DNA of 64,000 nt from Durusdinium trenchii. Lineage: Eukaryota > Sar > Dinophyceae > Suessiales > Symbiodiniaceae. Of this stretch, positions 1 to 11,395 are shown piece by piece (the first letter of the stretch is position 1; each line of letters starts with the position of its first letter). The DNA lies in the NCBI GenBank assembly GCA_963970005.1, contig CAXAMN010023695.1, forward strand, positions 539,082 to 603,081. The letters are read 5' to 3'. The notes beneath the pieces are model-generated. The model saw nothing but the letters and a program-made list of their open reading frames with translations, made no database searches and was not told the origin of the DNA. Both the position numbers and the translations under genes were made by a program.

Positions 1-62
1 TCCCATCAGCTTTCCGGGCAGGATAAACTTGCCACTTCTTTCCACCTTTTTTTTTCCCACAG

Positions 63-293
63 GTTTTCTTGTGTTCTTCTGCTTCTGAACGGGCTCCCCG
101 GCTTTTCCTCGACCAGGATCGCCTCTCGGCTGCTGCCCTGTCCATCAACGCCATGGACTCACCCGGGGGTCGCGGCGGCACCGCGGCGGACCGGATCGCG
201 GCGCCCGAGGTTTCTGCTGGAGGCGGCGGTTGCAGATGGCACTGGCCTTGGGAGATTCAGGAAGGGTTTGGGTGGGCGTTTGGGAGAAGCTAG
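63..293 (+). CDS. Candidate terminal exon, unknown protein (partial)
   Basis: A strong 3' splice signal (long pyrimidine tract ending in CAG at 60-62, followed by G) opens a frame that runs to TAG at 291-293. The translation includes a stretch with the composition of a real protein (FLDQDRLSAAALSINAMD) and then a glycine-rich end. No domain is recognised and the upstream exons lie outside the window. It could be chance reading in GC-rich DNA; support is the splice signal plus an uninterrupted frame only. Confidence 0.3.
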   Translation, partial: VFLCSSASERAPRLFLDQDRLSAAALSINAMDSPGGRGGTAADRIAAPEVSAGGGGCRWHWPWEIQEGFGWAFGRS

Positions 294-1630
294 AGGGAAA
301 GGGTCTCGGTTGTGACGCGTTTTTTTGTCTCGAATGTGACGCGGAGAGCTTTTCTCAGTTGTGACGCGGAGAGCTTTTCTTTTAGAGAATCTGTGTGCTT
401 CTGGGCCCTTGCTTGGTTCTCATAAAGTCATAAAGCTCCAATCCAGCTCCACACCAATTCCACCAAATGCCACTCTAAACTCTGAAGCCCAACAACCTAA
501 TGTCCCACCCCACCCCTAAACCCCCCCCACCCCCCCCACCCAACCTAATGCCCCACCCCACCCCACCCCAACCTAATGTCCCACCCAACCTAATGCTTGC
601 AATCATATGTGTGTATGTGTCTGTGTCGCGAATGAGAGAGATTTGGTGTCGTACATGAGAGGAATACAGGGGGGTGGTGGTGTCGCAAATGAGTCAGATT
701 TGGTGTCGCAAATGAGTCCCTTGCCAGCTAGAGGCTTGCAAGTTGAGAGGACCTGTTGGACTCCGCATGGAGATGAGCCAGTGAAATGGTTGGCTCAGTT
801 GGCTCTGCCTGGTTCTCACCAAAGTGTTGCCGAGTCGAGGGATCAACGGCGAAAGAGTTCGGCGCCGAGGCTTCGAAGAGTTCAGAGCCTCTGAACAGAT
901 CCGTGAGCCCAGCAACCAAGGATTTGGACGATGCGGCAATACAGCAGTTCTGCTGAAACACACACACGCGCACACACACATATATATATATTTCATATAT
1001 ATGTGTATATATATATATCATATGTTATTGTGAACGGACTTGAAGCCAATAATTATACAATTGTAGTGAGACGTGGCGGCAGGTCGCATGGAGGCTGGCG
1101 GCATGCTGATGCCAAGCCCAATTGTTGTGTACCTACATTTTTACGATTCTTTACCTTTACCTATTGTTTAAGTGAGCAGGTGTGGGACCCCTCAGGTTGT
1201 TGAGAATTTAGACAACCCTCACACCATGTGTTTCTCTCAGTGGCTCGTCGAGTGGCGCTTGTACAGTACCATTTATAAGTCGTTTTGAACTGCTTGAAGT
1301 TCCTTCTCTTTCCACATCGGATCTAAATGCGTGGATGGCTCAGATCAAGCTCAGACCACCAAGGCTGCACTCTGCTGCTTTGCAGGGGCATGTTGCCAGA
1401 GGCTCACATGAAAAACGCTACTGGACTTTCACCACTCTGCTGCTGCCTTTTACGGCTGGTTCTGGTTGGCGTGTCCCATTGATGTTCCACATTCCAGGTC
1501 CTTGTGTCTTCAGACTTCTCCATGGGGTGCCAAACCAAATGGATCGATAGCTTTAGCCGTTCTTTGGCCCAAAGTGTCTATTTCCATTCGGAGCTCCTCC
1601 TCCGCAGCAAGCCCTGCGCTGGTTAGTGAC
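294..1630. other. Non-coding stretch with simple repeats
   Basis: No convincing exon. It holds a short repeat of the motif tgacgcggagagcttttc (about 318-382), a C-rich tract made of CCCAC/CCTAA words (505-600), a degenerate repeat around the word gtgtcgcaaatgag (625-720) and an (AC)n-(TA)n microsatellite (958-1022). The end of the stretch may contain 5' leader or an upstream exon of the next gene. Confidence 0.5.
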
Positions 1631-2506
1631 ATGCCCGGCCGCCCAAGTTCAAAGGGATATAGTAGGCTCAGCGGCTCCTATGAATCGGCACCAGATGAAG
1701 AAGGCGAAGACATCAAGACTGAAGAGGTCCAGGATGAGGGCAATGAAGGCGAGGCCAAGGCCGCCTTTCTCGGTCTGGAGGATCTGCAGGGTGACCCTCA
1801 CTTCGTCTCCTTGATGATCTTGGACCACATGCTTACGGAGGAAGTTGAAGAAGGCGACGGTGGTCGCTGCGATGACATTGCGATGATGTTCATTAATCTG
1901 ACTCTTCTATTCCTCTCGCATGGTTGCCAGCTTGGCTTGACCTATGCTTTCTGGAAAGAATTTGATGCAAAAAATGTGCACTTGAACCGCGACCAGTGGG
2001 AGAGGAACACGGGGCGTTTCGCTTGGCTCATGCTTATGCACCTCGAATTCGTTCAGACTTTTGATATTCTTTACACCCTTTGCTTCACCAGTGGTCGGAT
2101 CAAGTGGTTCGGGGAAAACTGCGGTCGTCATCTAGCAAGGTTGTCAATCTTTGCCCTTGTGATCTTGCCCAAAATCTTGGTGGCGTGCTTCATCTCCTGT
2201 GCGGGGGTGAGGTTTATAGCACACTCCAACAGCAATACTGAGTTGGTACTGGATTGCACCGCCCTTGAATTTTTGTTGACCCTAGATGATGTCGTCTTCA
2301 ACAAGTTCCGGCAGATTTACTTGCCAACGAAAAGAATCGAGGCTTTCAAAGGAAAGGTCTATAAGAAGATCCAGGCGAAGAATCACCAGTGTTTGCATGT
2401 AGTGTGTGGAATTGTTTGCGTTCTGTTGATGTATAAAATTGGGGATTACTTTGTGCAACAAGACGAGGTGGAGAAGAGGGCAACTGAATTGGAGGACTTT
2501 CCATGA
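1631..2506 (+). CDS. Hypothetical membrane protein, 291 residues
   Basis: The reading frame is open from about 1466; the first ATG that makes sense is at 1631, and the stop is TGA 2504-2506. From that start there is an acidic soluble N-terminus (about 1-80) and then four hydrophobic segments at about 83-105, 130-152, 167-189 and 253-270. Before the last one lies a less hydrophobic segment (about 203-220) with the motif LEFLLTLDDVVF. My recollection is that dinoflagellate membrane proteins of unknown function often carry a similar acidic LEF..LDE/D motif; this is not a database result. No upstream exon was located, so the true N-terminus may lie further 5'. Function is unknown; a multi-pass membrane location is inferred from hydrophobicity. 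Confidence 0.6.
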   Translation: MPGRPSSKGYSRLSGSYESAPDEEGEDIKTEEVQDEGNEGEAKAAFLGLEDLQGDPHFVSLMILDHMLTEEVEEGDGGRCDDIAMMFINLTLLFLSHGCQLGLTYAFWKEFDAKNVHLNRDQWERNTGRFAWLMLMHLEFVQTFDILYTLCFTSGRIKWFGENCGRHLARLSIFALVILPKILVACFISCAGVRFIAHSNSNTELVLDCTALEFLLTLDDVVFNKFRQIYLPTKRIEAFKGKVYKKIQAKNHQCLHVVCGIVCVLLMYKIGDYFVQQDEVEKRATELEDFP

Positions 2507-3413
2507 TCTCGTTGATGAGAATGTCAAATCTGCGGAGAATCTCATCGCTGACGAGAGAAGCGCAAGCGGCGCGGTCGACAAGGAACATGTGTAAAATGTG
2601 GATCGATCTTCAGAGTCTGCGCATTGGCCGTTCCTTCATGTCATTTCTTAATCTACCCCCTTGCCTTCTCTTTCGTTCCATCGAGCTTAAAAGCTGAGCA
2701 TCGAAGGGAGAAGGTTTAAATTACTTGGAGGATCTTGGAGGCATAGTCTCAAAATAGGGCCTGCCACCAAAGGGTGTAGCGACTTGTCCTAGTGCCATTG
2801 CGGCATGATGTCCAAACCTGAGGAAGCAGCCACATTGGGTCCAAGACGCATGTGTCTCAAAAAGATGGGGAGCCTCCAAAAACGATTCCGATATGCCAAA
2901 AGGTTGATGAAGCCAAACACGCCTGGCTGGATGAAGCAACTAAACTGCTCTTCAGCAGGAGCAGTGCCTTCGCCTGAAATCAAAGGGTGTCTAAACCCAT
3001 TTAAACCATAACTCTTGAGATACAATCACTAATCCAATTCAACGCCAACTGATGAGATACCTTACTCACTCCAAGGTTTCATTTCAGCAAGCTCTTGCGG
3101 CCCTGGCTTCTTCGCCCTGGTTGGGGAACCTCAGATGTTCATCCCAGTGGTCCGAGCTGATCAACAGACTTTGATTTTGATGTCCCTGTGAGATATTTGT
3201 TAGATTACGGCTGATACCGCTTTTGCATTTTTTGCGGCCCTTACAACAGGAGTTTCCTTTGGGTCATCCTCACTGGAGAAGAAAGTCTAACATTTCAGAC
3301 ATATTTAGTCACCAGTCCTTTGGTTATCCCTGGTCATTCTGCTTCCCCGATTCCCCGGGTTCTTTTTGCTCCACCGTGCCTGCTTCCGAGGCACCGTGCC
3401 TGCGACCGCGCAG
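2507..3413. other. Non-coding stretch
   Basis: Only short frames occur and none reads like protein. Probably 3' flank of the membrane-protein gene followed by intergenic or intronic DNA. No repeats were noticed. Confidence 0.4.
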
Positions 3414-3526
3414 GACCGGCCGCGGACCGCGGACCGCGTCGGACCGCTCTGCTCCGCTACAGCCGGGCGGGCGCGCCAGGCAACACGGCGCTGCATGCGG
3501 CGGTGAACAGCTGCCCGGGCGCCTAA
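3414..3526 (+). CDS. Ankyrin-like exon fragment
   Basis: After the 3' splice-like sequence GCGCAG the frame ending at TAA 3524-3526 contains GNTALHAAVNS. This matches the core of an ankyrin repeat (consensus G.TALH.AA), preceded by RTALLRYSRAGAP. Only about one repeat is present. A GTGAAC donor just after the ALHAA core could make it an internal exon rather than a terminal one. No neighbouring ankyrin exon was found close by, so it may be a relic. Confidence 0.35.
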
Positions 3527-5429
3527 GGCGGTGAACGCGCAACCGGTGTTTTCCGTTGGGATGGCGGAACGAAGACCCGCTCCAGGACCCGCTTGGAGCG
3601 TTTTTTTGGGGTTTTACCTGGTGGTTCTTCTGGTGGATCGCGGGCGCGCAATCCTGCGGCTGGAACTGGGTGCCAGGATTAGGGGCATCAGGGTTGGAGT
3701 TGGAGGAAATCATCGATTGTGCGGAGCACATTTCTTTTTTGGAGACCCTCGGCATCCTTTGGCTATCAGGAACCTGTGCTTGGATAGACATGCCCCCAAC
3801 AAAGATAAGGAACTCCTGGCAGGGTTTCATGCCCCTTTGTAATGCTGTCACGTAGCCTCATAGCAACTAATTTGTCCTTCCATGGTGCAACACAATGATT
3901 TTGGTTGGTGGAGGTTCCCGCTGCCAAGACCAGGGAACCAGGTTTGGATTTGAGGCCACCTCCACATCGCCAATGAGTCAAGTCCTCGGAGCTGCACTCC
4001 GAGTTGACCGAGCGCACTCCTGGTACAGTACTTTGACGTTTGATTTGACATACTCGTTGGAACTATATGTAGCTTGATGTTTGTTTTGGAGCGTGGCTGG
4101 TGTGAGCCAGCAGTCCAACAGTCTCTTTATTGAGCCGCAGCAGGCTCGCTGATCACAAGAGGAAAACGGGGATGCTACATCAGTGTATTTTCTAAGGCCA
4201 CCTAGCCGGCCAGTTCTCCAATCATGTGCCACTGCAGCACTCCTTTGGCCACCTGGAAGCCGCTTGAGTTCTTTTTTTTAAGATGAACCTTCCAACAAGA
4301 TTCAACTAGTTATATATATATATATATATATCACTATTATATATATAATTTGTGTTGTGTGTATATATATACACATATGAACTGTATGTATACCCACAAA
4401 TCTTTCCGCATGCTGCCCATGGGCCTGACCAATGGTGGTGTGCCGCCGGCTGTGCTGGGTTGGTTTCGGCTGTGTGGGGGCGCTCAGGTTTGAAGCAGGG
4501 ACCCACTCACTAGCCGCTAGGCCGTTAGAAGTGCTTGGAAGACAATCCTTTCCCTTACATAATTATCTTAATGACCAGGCGACTTGATGTCAAATTGAGA
4601 GGTCTTTGATAGACATTTCTGTGATTTTCTGTGCCCCCACTGTATCATAAGATGCAACGACAGTTTATTGGGAGCTGACGCGCCCCCTTCTAGGCTGTCA
4701 TCGAGACCTTTTGCTTCGGACCAGGTGGGGCTCTGGACCTGATCTTCCAGCACGTTTGTGCTGATGGGTTACACTCGGGAAGATGGTCATGGAACCGAAA
4801 ATGGACCTTTGGAAGACGATTTTCCTTCACAACATCTACAACTCAGTGGTTTTCAGGTTCCATGTTAATCTTCCAGGGTGTAGGGTGCGATATGGCGGTG
4901 GTTCAGCGGGCTGCCCTCGTGAGTGTCGAGAGAACACGCGTAGAAATATACCGTGCACCCTGCTTGAGAGACGACCGATGTCTTGTACCATTGTGGTTGG
5001 ACAGGTTCCCATGCCACCCTTGGATTACTTCGGCGTCTTGCTTCGTTCTTCTTGGGGCTTCCCAAAACAGCTGTTTTTCTGTGCTGGCTTGGTGAGTTTG
5101 GCAGGCCGAGGTCAATGGAGCGGAACAAGGCCCGCAAGATGTGGAGGGCTTTGCGGCAGTGTGAGATGGATTCACATGCAACTATCCTGAGATGTTGGGG
5201 GCAAGGGTGGTAAGAGGTTGAAACTATAGGCCATAGTGCCATAGGTCTTGCCCTTTCCGCATGGTTCGGTTCTCCGCTCTCTTTTTCAACAATCACTTCC
5301 TGTCCCTAGTACGGGCACAGCCCCCTCGGAAGCCCAAACCAAAAGAATTCACTGGCAGTTTTGTCACGTCCGCCAAGTTCAATCAAGTTCATATGGCCGT
5401 TTTCCAATCGCAGTGGACAGCAGTGGCAG
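3527..5429. other. Non-coding stretch with TA microsatellite
   Basis: No supported exon. A (TA)n microsatellite occupies about 4309-4375. The rest is unique-looking sequence with short overlapping frames on both strands, none with splice support. Confidence 0.4.
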
Positions 5430-5529
5430 GTCTGCGGCCTTGTCCCTCCCCCGTTTCCCACGGCCCGACGGGCTGCACGCCTTGCGAAGAGCGTGGCTTG
5501 GCGCTCCATCCGTGGCTGGTTGGCTCTAA
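5430..5529 (+). CDS. Possible short exon, unknown
   Basis: After GTGGCAG at 5423-5429 a frame runs to TAA 5527-5529 and reads like a basic amphipathic segment (RFPRPDGLHALRRAW). Support is weak: one splice-like acceptor and frame composition. Confidence 0.22.
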
Positions 5530-5660
5530 GAAACGTGGGCGATGTCATTTGATGATCATGCAGCATGCATACAATGGGTACCGCAAAAGGATGCAAGAGG
5601 GCAGTGTTCAGATCTGGCGTCAAAACGCCATAGCACTTCTCAAGGGTCGAAGAGAATGTA

Positions 5661-5706
5661 CAGAGAGAGAGAGAGAGAGAGTGAGTGAGTGAGTGAGTGA
5701 GTGAGC
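5661..5706. repeat. (GA)n-(GTGA)n microsatellite
   Basis: A run of GA dinucleotides passes into GTGA tetranucleotides. Confidence 0.9.
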
Positions 5707-5990
5707 GTGTGCGCAGCCAAAGATTCATCAAAGATCTGGTCCAAGGAACAGGGAGGGCCTCTTCCAATGCCGTGATCGTGCTGAATCCGGAAAGGAGCTG
5801 AGCGACGAGGAGCTCTTTTGGAATCGGCGACTTGGCAACCGCCCTTGGCGACCGCCGTGTCTTGAGGGTCGAAAGTTCAAGTCCACAAAAGCCATGACGA
5901 TCAGAAGGTGCTCCTGTATGCCTAGGATATGGCTTATATGTATGGTTTTGGGTCTTAAGACCATGGGACATCCATCCACCACACCCGCAG

Positions 5991-6601
5991 TTCTTCGAGT
6001 CCCCGCATTTCTCCGATCCCTCCCGCCCTGGTGACCCAGACCTGCCCTTTCCGAGGGAGTACGGGCCCGGCGGCAGCTTCGAGTTCTGGAGCCTCGAACG
6101 GCCGAAGCTGGAGATCGAGCGGCTGTGCTCGGAACTGCAGGAGGGGGTTTGGTGGTAGTTGGGATGCGGTTGGGTGTCTTTTTTCTTGTCATGTGGTGTA
6201 TATTATTTCTCCCCAGATTGCGATAGGTAAGAGGATCTTTCTTCAAAAGCAGGATGAGCTGGCTGTTGTGCACTTTCGAAGCAGGGTGTTGGTGCTAGTG
6301 CCGGTGCTGGTGTCAGCTGGTTGCACGCGCTTTGGAGACAGAGTGTCGGTGCTGGTGCTGATGCTGTGAGCTGGCCGTGCTGGCTGCAATGTACATTCTA
6401 TATAGTCCCAGCTAGCCGCAGCTAGCCACATGTCAACAGCTACAGAATGACTTTTTGTGTCGTTGGATTCTGCCTAGCTTGTTGGGCTCTATGCTGATGC
6501 TGGTGCAATTTTTCAATCTATGCTTCTTGCAGGAGCTCAACGGGCTCTCTGCTGTGATCTTGGGGTGCGGCCTTGGCTTGGATGCTTTGGCCCGAGCATG
6601 A
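5991..6601 (+). CDS. Two-exon 3' part of an unknown gene (exons 5991-6140 and 6533-6601)
   Basis: Exon one follows ACCCGCAG and gives exactly 50 codons with clear protein character, including YGPGGSFEFW and LEIERLCSELQ. Exon two follows a pyrimidine-rich acceptor ending TTGCAG, begins in the same phase with ELNGLSAVILGCGLGLDALARA split across 22 codons, and stops at TGA 6599-6601. Joined, the helix-like end of exon one continues smoothly into exon two. The intron (6141-6532) would start with GA rather than GT, a donor type known in dinoflagellates, and the word TGCAGGAG is present at both junctions. Upstream exons were not located and the family is not recognised. Confidence 0.45.
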
Positions 6602-6743
6602 ACGTGTGGGAGCACTGTGCAAGGAAATGCGTCCTTGCCAATTATCGCATGCAATTCTGGCGCCAAAATGCATGGGTAAGTCATTCTTTCAGCTTATGTG
6701 TCCTTTTCAGCATTCCTTGACATTTTCATTGATGTTTCCTCAG

Positions 6744-6870
6744 GTCGCCCACTTGGCAGGTGCCGCGCGTGCCGCCTGCCCTTGCGAGGAGCGCGACGCT
6801 GTGGTGGTGGGCGGGGTGGACTTTGCCTGGGCGGCCATCAAGGCGACGTCGAGAAAACCGCGTGGGGAGG
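6744..6870 (+). CDS. Possible internal exon, unknown
   Basis: Bounded by the acceptor TTTCCTCAG (ending 6743) and a GTGGGG donor-like sequence at 6871. The open frame reads CEERDAVVVGGVDFAWAAIK near its middle, which is protein-like. It may belong with the exons at 7356-7922, but phase was not proven. Confidence 0.3.
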
Positions 6871-7355
6871 GTGGGGATTGGGTGAAGCACAAACCTGGTA
6901 AGGACGTAGACACATGAGTGATTTGGGTGAAGGCCTTGGTGAAGGTCCACATTGACAATGGTTAGAAACATGTGAGCCTCACGTATGTGCGGCAGCTTTG
7001 AAGGAAGATCTGGACAAATCCAAGAGGTCGAAATCCCACTCGGTCAGTTTGGAGGTCAATGCCACTCAGGAGCCTCACCAATATATTCTTATATATTCTT
7101 TGGCCACCCTTCCTTGCAAATCTGCCAGGCTGCGAGGAAGGAGTACAGCGGAACCGTCAGAGCCTCGGTTTTGGTCCACATCTGCCGGCTGAGATGATTT
7201 GTGACGCCCGGCCGTCTCTGCAAGGCTGGGTGCTTCTTCTACCATGCTGATGCTTGTGAGCTACCAGAGCCCTCCGTTCCGCTGGTGGCTCATCGAAAAG
7301 CATGCTTGATCGAAGAAGTTTGCTGCACCGGCCGGAGCGTTTGGCTTGAAGCCTC

Positions 7356-7922
7356 ATGCACTCCAAGGACCTGTTGATTGACAACACCATCTTTCAGAAC
7401 GTGTACAGGAGATCCAGAACGCGTCTCATCAGCTCCCCTTCCCTTCCTCCCTTCCTGACCACTTTTTGAGACTCAGTTCTCATCCATGTCTCGATCATCA
7501 TGGCAGGAGCGGGTGCCTGGAGGACTACCTGCGAGCGCTCAAGCGGATCTCCACGCCAGGTGAGATTCCAAAGGGGATGGGAAGACGCCATCTTTTTCAC
7601 CATACGCATACATACACCACGAGGTGGGGGAGTCACTCTAGGATCTACGCAGAATGGGCTTTCCGAATATCGCTGCGAATGGGTCGATGTATGTCGTCCG
7701 TCAGGCCGCACGCCCGAGGCTCGGAGACGGGCGCAGACCTGCGAGAGAGTTAGAGACCAAACTGATTTTGGAGCTTCACCTCGAAACCCGCTACTCCAAA
7801 ATCAAACGGTGAACTCGAACCACCATCTTAGGAGAGTCAAACACCAAAACACCATGCTTCACCTCTTTGAGCGCATCGTTCGGCATTTGCTGCAAATTGA
7901 TTTCCCAATGACATGGCTGTAG
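7356..7922 (+). CDS. Exon cluster of an unknown gene (7356-7408, 7507-7559, 7705-7922)
   Basis: The first exon reads KDLLIDNTIFQNVY and ends in CAG before GAGATCC. The second, after GGCAG at 7506, continues in phase as RSGCLEDYLRALKRISTP and ends at a good GTGAGA donor (7560). The third starts after GTCAG at 7704 and by phase runs to TAG 7920-7922. An alternative frame in the third exon (RELETKLILELHLETRY, stop 7810-7812) also looks like protein, so the end is uncertain. An ATG at 7356 sits just after an in-frame stop, so it could be a start, or an exon could begin there. No family recognised. Confidence 0.38.
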
Positions 7923-9689
7923 CATTTCGTTGCCAAGGCTGCTCCATCTCAATTTGATGAGCCGAGAGGGCATTGAAAGCCGGCCGGAGCCACTAAGCCA
8001 GATCTAGGCAAACCATCCTCCCTTGCGATAGTTTTTCATTGATCCGGCACGTTGATTGCTCAGGGGTTCGCAGCATTTGAGTTGAACTCTCAGGTTTCAG
8101 AAGGATATGGAGCATCTTGGCAGAAGCAACACCTTTCCGGGACTGGAGATGCTTGGTCCGGGAGGTTTGCTGAATTTGCTGACTTGAAAGGCCCGTGAAT
8201 CTTCGAAAAGGATCTGCAATCTGCAAACATCTGCAGGAGTTTCCAGTTTGCGTGGAGCGGTTTCGCACCCTGTACGAGAGCACGAGATTCTTTGCAAGCT
8301 GTTTCGCCTCAGTTAACCCTGCTGTGCCCACAAAACGCCAAATTATCATTCTTTGTTTGCCGCCACTTTACAGGATTTAGTGCTGTTTGGTAGATGCTTC
8401 GGGAGGGTGCTGAGCACCATTTGAATTGTGGTGTGCTTCTTTTTTCGCCAAACCCATTCCACGAAGCCTTCGAGTTCAGGATCAGAGATGGGCCATGAAA
8501 AGGGGTCTCTTCTGAGAGGTGGACATGGGTGGATAGGGTTTTCATATGTTTTCACCCACTCTCGCTGCTAGTAACAAGGGCATCGCTACTAGGAACAAGG
8601 GCATTGCTTTTCATCCACTCGCTCCTGAGGCTCCTGAACCTTCCCCTGCTGCGGCAGCACGAGATTCTCGATGCGCTCAGTGGCTGGCAGATCTGCAATT
8701 GCCGAGAGGCGGGTCAGCCGGACTTGTTGACACCAGGGAGGTTGGACCATGTGAGTCATGTATATAAATGATTATACATGTAGCAGCCTGTGGCTCCTAT
8801 CCGGCAAGGTTGCAAAAAATCCATGATTGGATTATATATATATATGTTGTATTCATTTCGTTTGATGCATGAGGGTCCTGCAATGTTTTCCTGGACGCAG
8901 ATCGATTTTGGCTTGACTTTCGGGATTCATTGGCTCGTGAAACTGGCATCAATCTGTTGGGATTGCTCCGGGCTGACTGGCGGTCAGTGGTTGTGCCATG
9001 TTGTACTTGGTCTTTTGGCTGTTGGTCTTGGAGAAGTAATAGGGTCTTTGAGAGGAGGCAGGAAGGTCGGAGAGTCGGACGGCCCGTCGGACAGCCAGGG
9101 GCACTACGACCTGAACCCGGAAGCAGTTGGTTTCAAAGGTTTCTTGACAGATTCGGTGTTTTGACAGATTGCTCCCCACGGTCACGGTCGGACCTGTCCA
9201 TCACGGGTCGGACCTGTGTCATGGTCTCTAAGACGAAGAAAAAGTTCGAAATTGGAGACGAAGAAAGGTCTTTGAGATATATACTTTTTCTCCCCGGCTT
9301 GCAAGAATACCCGGATGTCTTGTAATTATGTAGCGAGCCCTGAAAGAAAGGACGTTCGTGCTTTTTTACGGCCTTGCAGTAAGAGCCACTGAACCACTCC
9401 GCGTCAGTTGAATCGACTGATGAATGAACCACAATGATCCATCATGATCCATAACCTAACATTAATTTGGGAGATTCAACTGACTCTGGCACGGCTTGAG
9501 TCAAATGAGTCACGTTATAGGTCCACATGATATAGGTTTCACCGGCTTTCACCAGACTTGCACCTTTGCTAAAAATACATTTACTGTACCTTAGGCACAC
9601 TCAGGATCCTATGATATGATTCATGATGAGTTATTTTTTCCCGAAAGCATTGCGAAGGGTTCTTCCGGAAAATCCCTTGAACACTGACA
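7923..9689. other. Mostly non-coding; two weak protein-like frames
   Basis: Two + frames read somewhat like protein: about 8612-8770 (containing LLRQHEILDALSGWQ) and 8880-9164 (a hydrophobic stretch followed by SDGPSDSQGHYDLNPE). Neither has convincing splice sites at both ends. A short TA run lies near 8832. Nothing else was seen. Confidence 0.3.
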
Positions 9690-9866
9690 CTTCGACACTT
9701 ACACTTACACACTGACACTTCCACACTTGCACTTGAACACTGACATTTCATGACATTTCTACACTTACACTTGAACACTGACGCTTCTACACGTCTATAC
9801 GTATCCCAGTGTAAGGGTAAAAAGCATCCAAGGGTAAGTATGCAAGTGTAAGTATCCAAGTGCAAA
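9690..9866. repeat. Tandem ACACTT-type repeat with inverted half
   Basis: The first part is built from words such as CACTTACACTTGAACACTGAC. From about 9808 the complementary words (AAGTGTAAG, CAAGTGCAAAGG) appear, so the array is roughly head-to-head and could fold on itself. Confidence 0.7.
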
Positions 9867-9954
9867 GGTATGCAAGTATCCCTCCTAATGAAAAACATGT
9901 CCCCACTTTATAAAGTCTCTCTTAAAGGCGGAGGGTGGGACGAACAGCGTCAAC

Positions 9955-10391
9955 CGAAAATGCAACCCTCTGCGAAGATCGTGCGTGTCAAGTGCGCGAA
10001 GTGCAGGCGAGAGTGCGATTTGTCGTACGTGCGCGCAACTCTCTGCGGAGATCATGCGTGTCAAGTGCGCGAAATGCAGGCGAGAGTGCGATTTGTCGTA
10101 TGTGCGCGCAGCCCTCTGCGGAGATCGTGCGTGTCGAGTGCGCAAAATGCAGGCGAGAGTGCGATTGGGTCTGTGCGCGCGCAACCCTCTGCGGAGATCG
10201 TGCGTGTCGAGTGCGCGAAATGCAGGCGAGAGTGCGATTTGGTCTGTGCCCGCGCAACCCTCTGCGGAGATCGTGCGTGTCAAGTGCGCGAAATGCAGGC
10301 GAGAGTGCGATTTGTCCCATGTGCGCGCGACCCTCTGCGGAGATCGTGCGTGTCGAGTGCGCGAAATGCAGGCGAGAGTGCGATTGGGTCT
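9955..10391. repeat. 73-bp tandem satellite, about six copies
   Basis: The landmark GTGCGTGTCRAGTGCGC starts at 9981, 10054, 10127, 10200, 10273 and 10346, exactly 73 bp apart. Each unit contains a near-identical GC-rich core with the words GCAGGCGAGAGTGCGATT and CTCTGCGGAGATC. Because 73 is not a multiple of three, each reading frame passes through all three phases of the unit. All three + frames and two - frames stay open for 110-197 codons. One frame repeats the cysteine-rich string CAKCRRECD. I treat this as a satellite, not a gene. Confidence 0.9.
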
Positions 10392-10710
10392 GAACTGGCG
10401 ACTTTGTAGTACAACTTTAGTACGCGGAGCAATCTGTGNNNNNNNNNNCAACTTTAGTACGCGGAGCAATCTGTGGAGCTGGAAGCTGAGAACTGGCGAC
10501 TTTGTAGTACAACTTGAGTACGCGGAGTCTCTGGGGAGCTGGAAGATGAGAACTGGCGATTTTCTAGTACAACTTTAGTACGCGGAGTATCTGGGGAGCT
10601 GGAAGATGAGAACTGGGGACTTTGTAGTACAACTTTAGTACGTGGAGCAATCTGTGGAGCTGGATGGAAGCTGAGAACTGGCGACTTTGTAGTACAACTT
10701 TAGTACGTGG
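10392..10710. repeat. 60-65 bp tandem satellite with scaffold gap
   Basis: About five copies of a unit containing GAACTGGCGACTTTGTAG, ACAACTTTAGTACGCGGAG and GGAGCTGGAAG, repeating every 60 bp with one 65-bp copy. It follows directly on the 73-bp array. The N gap lies inside it, so the true copy number is unknown. Confidence 0.85.
10439..10448. other. Assembly gap (10 N)
   Basis: Ten consecutive N inside a tandem array; a placeholder length, not a measured gap. Confidence 0.99.
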
Positions 10711-10785
10711 ATGAGTCATCTCTCGCGGCTGCTCTGGCGCCCCTGCAGCTGAGTCATGTCTCCCGACCCGGCTCTCTTGAGAGGT

Positions 10786-10925
10786 TGACACACACACAGA
10801 GACCCACGCACTGCCTCAACTTACTCGGACACACGCACAGACAGAGACTCACACACACACACAGACATATAATACACACACACACACAGAGACCCACACA
10901 CTGCCTCAACTCACTCGACTTAACA
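10786..10925. repeat. CA-rich repeat with a duplicated longer word
   Basis: (AC)n and ACAGAG words. The longer word GAGACCCACRCACTGCCTC occurs twice, near 10799 and 10888. Confidence 0.75.
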
Positions 10926-11395
10926 CTTCACACTGAACACTTAACAGATAACTCACACTCTGACTTCCTACGTGATGAAAAATGCTTTCGGGCCCCTCGT
11001 CGTCTAGTTGTTTTTGCTTGTTTCTTCGGTTTTGACGCCTGGAGAACACAAGCAATCGACTCGGCACGTCTGACGACCTCACCGAGGTGAGGCCTTCTAC
11101 TCGCCAACAACAACGTCGCCGGGGACGCTTTGTTGGGCAAAGCTGGGAACGGATCCGTGCAGGTGGGGTTCTACATGGGAATTTCTCCGTTGGAGCTTCT
11201 TCTGATTGGTCACTTTCCCCATGTTTTTCCATTCATACTATTTCATACTCAGTTTCCCCTTAAATTATAGTGATGTGCTTGTGATTAACTCCGCGCGCAT
11301 CCCGATCGAAATGCAAATCCTGGTTGAGAGGGGATTGGGATAGATTGGGACCCTTGAGTTTTGAAGTGGTTCTTTTTTAGACGGAAGGCGGGAGA

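Noticed and set aside
3049-3080. CTGATGAG, the start of a hammerhead ribozyme core
   Set aside because: No matching stem II and no CGAAA core follow at the needed distance.
9885-10578. Overlapping open frames of 110-197 codons with repeated CAKCRRECD
   Set aside because: They come from the 73-bp satellite read in all phases; no start context or flanking gene.
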